Shown here: positions 5,455 to 6,785 of the stretch, one piece after another
Position numbering within the stretch: the stretch's first letter is position 1
Layout of the letters: each line of letters begins with the position of its first letter
DNA from: an uncultured bacterium
Lineage (GTDB): Bacteria; Cyanobacteriota; Vampirovibrionia; Gastranaerophilales; Gastranaerophilaceae
NCBI GenBank assembly: GCA_900553845.1
Contig: USEW01000103.1
Coordinates: 1 to 6,785, forward strand
Length of the DNA: 6,785 nt
Direction: 5' to 3'
The notes under the pieces: model-generated
What the model was told of the DNA's origin: nothing
The model's input: the letters and a program-made list of their open reading frames with translations, nothing else
The model's database searches: none
Made by a program: the position numbers and the translations under genes

Positions 5455-6785
5455 ATGAATTTTGATACAATACGTGGTCATTTTGCAGAACCTGTTGTTT
5501 TACAAAAAGCAGCTTTAAAAGCAACAAAGGCTTTAGGCGCAATAAAAAATGAAGCAAAAAAAGAACAAGAAGCACAAGGCGCGCCTAGCAAAGTTCCAGG
5601 TGAAATGTTTTTGGCTCAAAGGCCAAATGTTACAAGACCTATAAAACAAAAAGGACAAAGACAACAGATATCAAACAATTATAAAAAAGATAGTTGTTTA
5701 AAATCTTTAATTAAACCATATGCTAGCTTTTTTCTAAAAACTAAAAAGAAAGATTCAACATTTGAATCTTTATATGATGCTCAGTATGCAAGCATATTTA
5801 CTAAGGAGCCTAAATTTGAAACGTCAGGTAATAATAATACCGTATTGGATATACAAAAATATAACGAGTATAGAGATAACGTTCAAACAGAATTAGATGC
5901 TTTCCAATTTGATGATAACATTCGAGAAAAAATTATGAACAAATATAAAGAAAATGGACGACAAGTTAGTGAAACATTTTATGAAAAAGATTTTAAAATG
6001 TTTAAATTAACACTTGCTCAAACGGTTATTAACGGACTTCAAACAAGGGATTATAGTTTTTATACAATGCCTTTAAAAAAAGATTTTATATTAAAAGTTT
6101 TAGAGAACTGTTTGAACAATCCTAATCAAGATTTTAATGTTACATATAGAAACACTGTATTAGAGCACCAAGACCAACAGCTTGAAGAAATGGGTATATT
6201 AAAACAAACAAACAAAGATGAAAATGGTAATGTTATAGGTTGTTTAATATGTATACCAAAGACATCTTTAGATGATGATGCATATGAAGATAGGGTAAGG
6301 TTTCTACAAACTCATAGTTATCATAACTGGTGTACTCATACAAAAATGGGATTACAGTATATACAAAAGGGGGATTTTGTTATTTATAAACCTAATAACC
6401 AATCCTTTTCAAATGTAGCGTTTCGTTATGTTGATAACCAAATTGTTGAAATTGAAAATAGCATAAATAATGGAAAAATAAGACCTAAGGATATTGAATA
6501 TTATACTTCAATATTTAACTCATCTCCGGAATTAAAACAAGAACTTTCAAAACTTAACTCAATGGAATATTATTCAGCTATTGATGATAAACGCAAATTC
6601 GAAAATATAATTAATAAAGAAATATATAAAGAAAGTTTTAGTTTTAAAGACATAAGTTTAAATGATTTATATGGTATAAATGAATGTTTTGCATCAGATA
6701 AAAGTAAAAAAGAGAGCCTTTATAGATTTAATATAGCTTACCTAAAAATGTTTTTAGCACTACCAAATATATTAGAAAAAATTAA
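5455..6785 (+). CDS. Unrecognised protein with WCT/GDF block, 3' end cut off
   Basis: The frame is open from ATG 5455 to the window edge: 443 residues visible and no stop. No signal peptide or membrane segment is seen, so it is probably cytoplasmic unless exported by another route. Residues 12-47 are a predicted helix rich in Ala and Lys. Residues 48-105 are polar, basic and probably disordered. From about 130 on the sequence looks globular and mostly helical. The most constrained-looking part is 288-341: SYHNWCT (288-294), Y302, KGDFVIY (305-311), VAFRY (321-325), QIVEIEN (329-335) and NNGK (338-341). From memory, similar WCT...GDF...R...EI...NN patterns occur in uncharacterised proteins of gut bacteria, some with leucine-rich repeats. 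The order also resembles the H-x2-C...Y...G...N layout of PcfJ-like proteins. Both comparisons are recollection and not evidence of function. It has its own promoter and ribosome binding site. Function unknown; coding status is firm. Confidence 0.85.
   Translation, partial: MNFDTIRGHFAEPVVLQKAALKATKALGAIKNEAKKEQEAQGAPSKVPGEMFLAQRPNVTRPIKQKGQRQQISNNYKKDSCLKSLIKPYASFFLKTKKKDSTFESLYDAQYASIFTKEPKFETSGNNNTVLDIQKYNEYRDNVQTELDAFQFDDNIREKIMNKYKENGRQVSETFYEKDFKMFKLTLAQTVINGLQTRDYSFYTMPLKKDFILKVLENCLNNPNQDFNVTYRNTVLEHQDQQLEEMGILKQTNKDENGNVIGCLICIPKTSLDDDAYEDRVRFLQTHSYHNWCTHTKMGLQYIQKGDFVIYKPNNQSFSNVAFRYVDNQIVEIENSINNGKIRPKDIEYYTSIFNSSPELKQELSKLNSMEYYSAIDDKRKFENIINKEIYKESFSFKDISLNDLYGINECFASDKSKKESLYRFNIAYLKMFLALPNILEKI

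Noticed and set aside
5578..5585. GGCGCGCC, an all-G/C 8-base palindrome in very AT-rich DNA
   Set aside because: It reads smoothly as Gly-Ala-Pro codons inside the last gene, and a single occurrence gives no evidence of function or of an insertion boundary.

Overview
The window is very AT-rich (roughly 30% GC by eye), uses the standard code with TAA stops, and every gene I can support lies on the + strand. The gene content suggests an anaerobic, low-GC, gut-type bacterium: a Thermotoga/Bacillus-type DAHP synthase and an adenosylcobalamin-dependent (class II) ribonucleotide reductase. Candidatus Melainabacteria/Gastranaerophilales or a low-GC Firmicute would both fit. This placement is inference, because no rRNA or other taxonomic marker is present.

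Layout. (1) 36-713: a small exported TPR-repeat protein, followed by two hairpins, the second a convincing intrinsic terminator. (2) 714-1237: a 524-base non-coding stretch with a degenerate direct duplication, a nested inverted repeat and recurring AAGTGT/ACACTT motifs. It is the leader/promoter region of the next gene. (3) 1238-2251: aroF, DAHP synthase with an N-terminal regulatory domain, first enzyme of the shikimate pathway. A family-2 glycosyltransferase (2274-3200) follows after only 22 bases, so the two probably share a transcript. (4) 3320-5287: nrdJ, class II ribonucleotide reductase. A strong ribosome binding site supports a TTG start rather than the more upstream ATG at 3287. A long A/T-rich hairpin terminator closes it. 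(5) 5455 to the window end: the first 443 residues of an unrecognised protein with its own extended -10 promoter and the best Shine-Dalgarno in the window. Its residues 288-341 contain a conserved-looking W-C-T ... G-D-F ... F-R ... N-N-G-K block.

The genes do not form one pathway. aroF and nrdJ are housekeeping enzymes (aromatic precursors and dNTP supply). The TPR protein and the glycosyltransferase are envelope-type genes, and the last gene looks lineage-specific. The items most worth a second look are that last protein and the structured non-coding region in front of aroF. I saw no CRISPR array, tRNA, rRNA, transposase, cobalamin riboswitch or complete mobile element.
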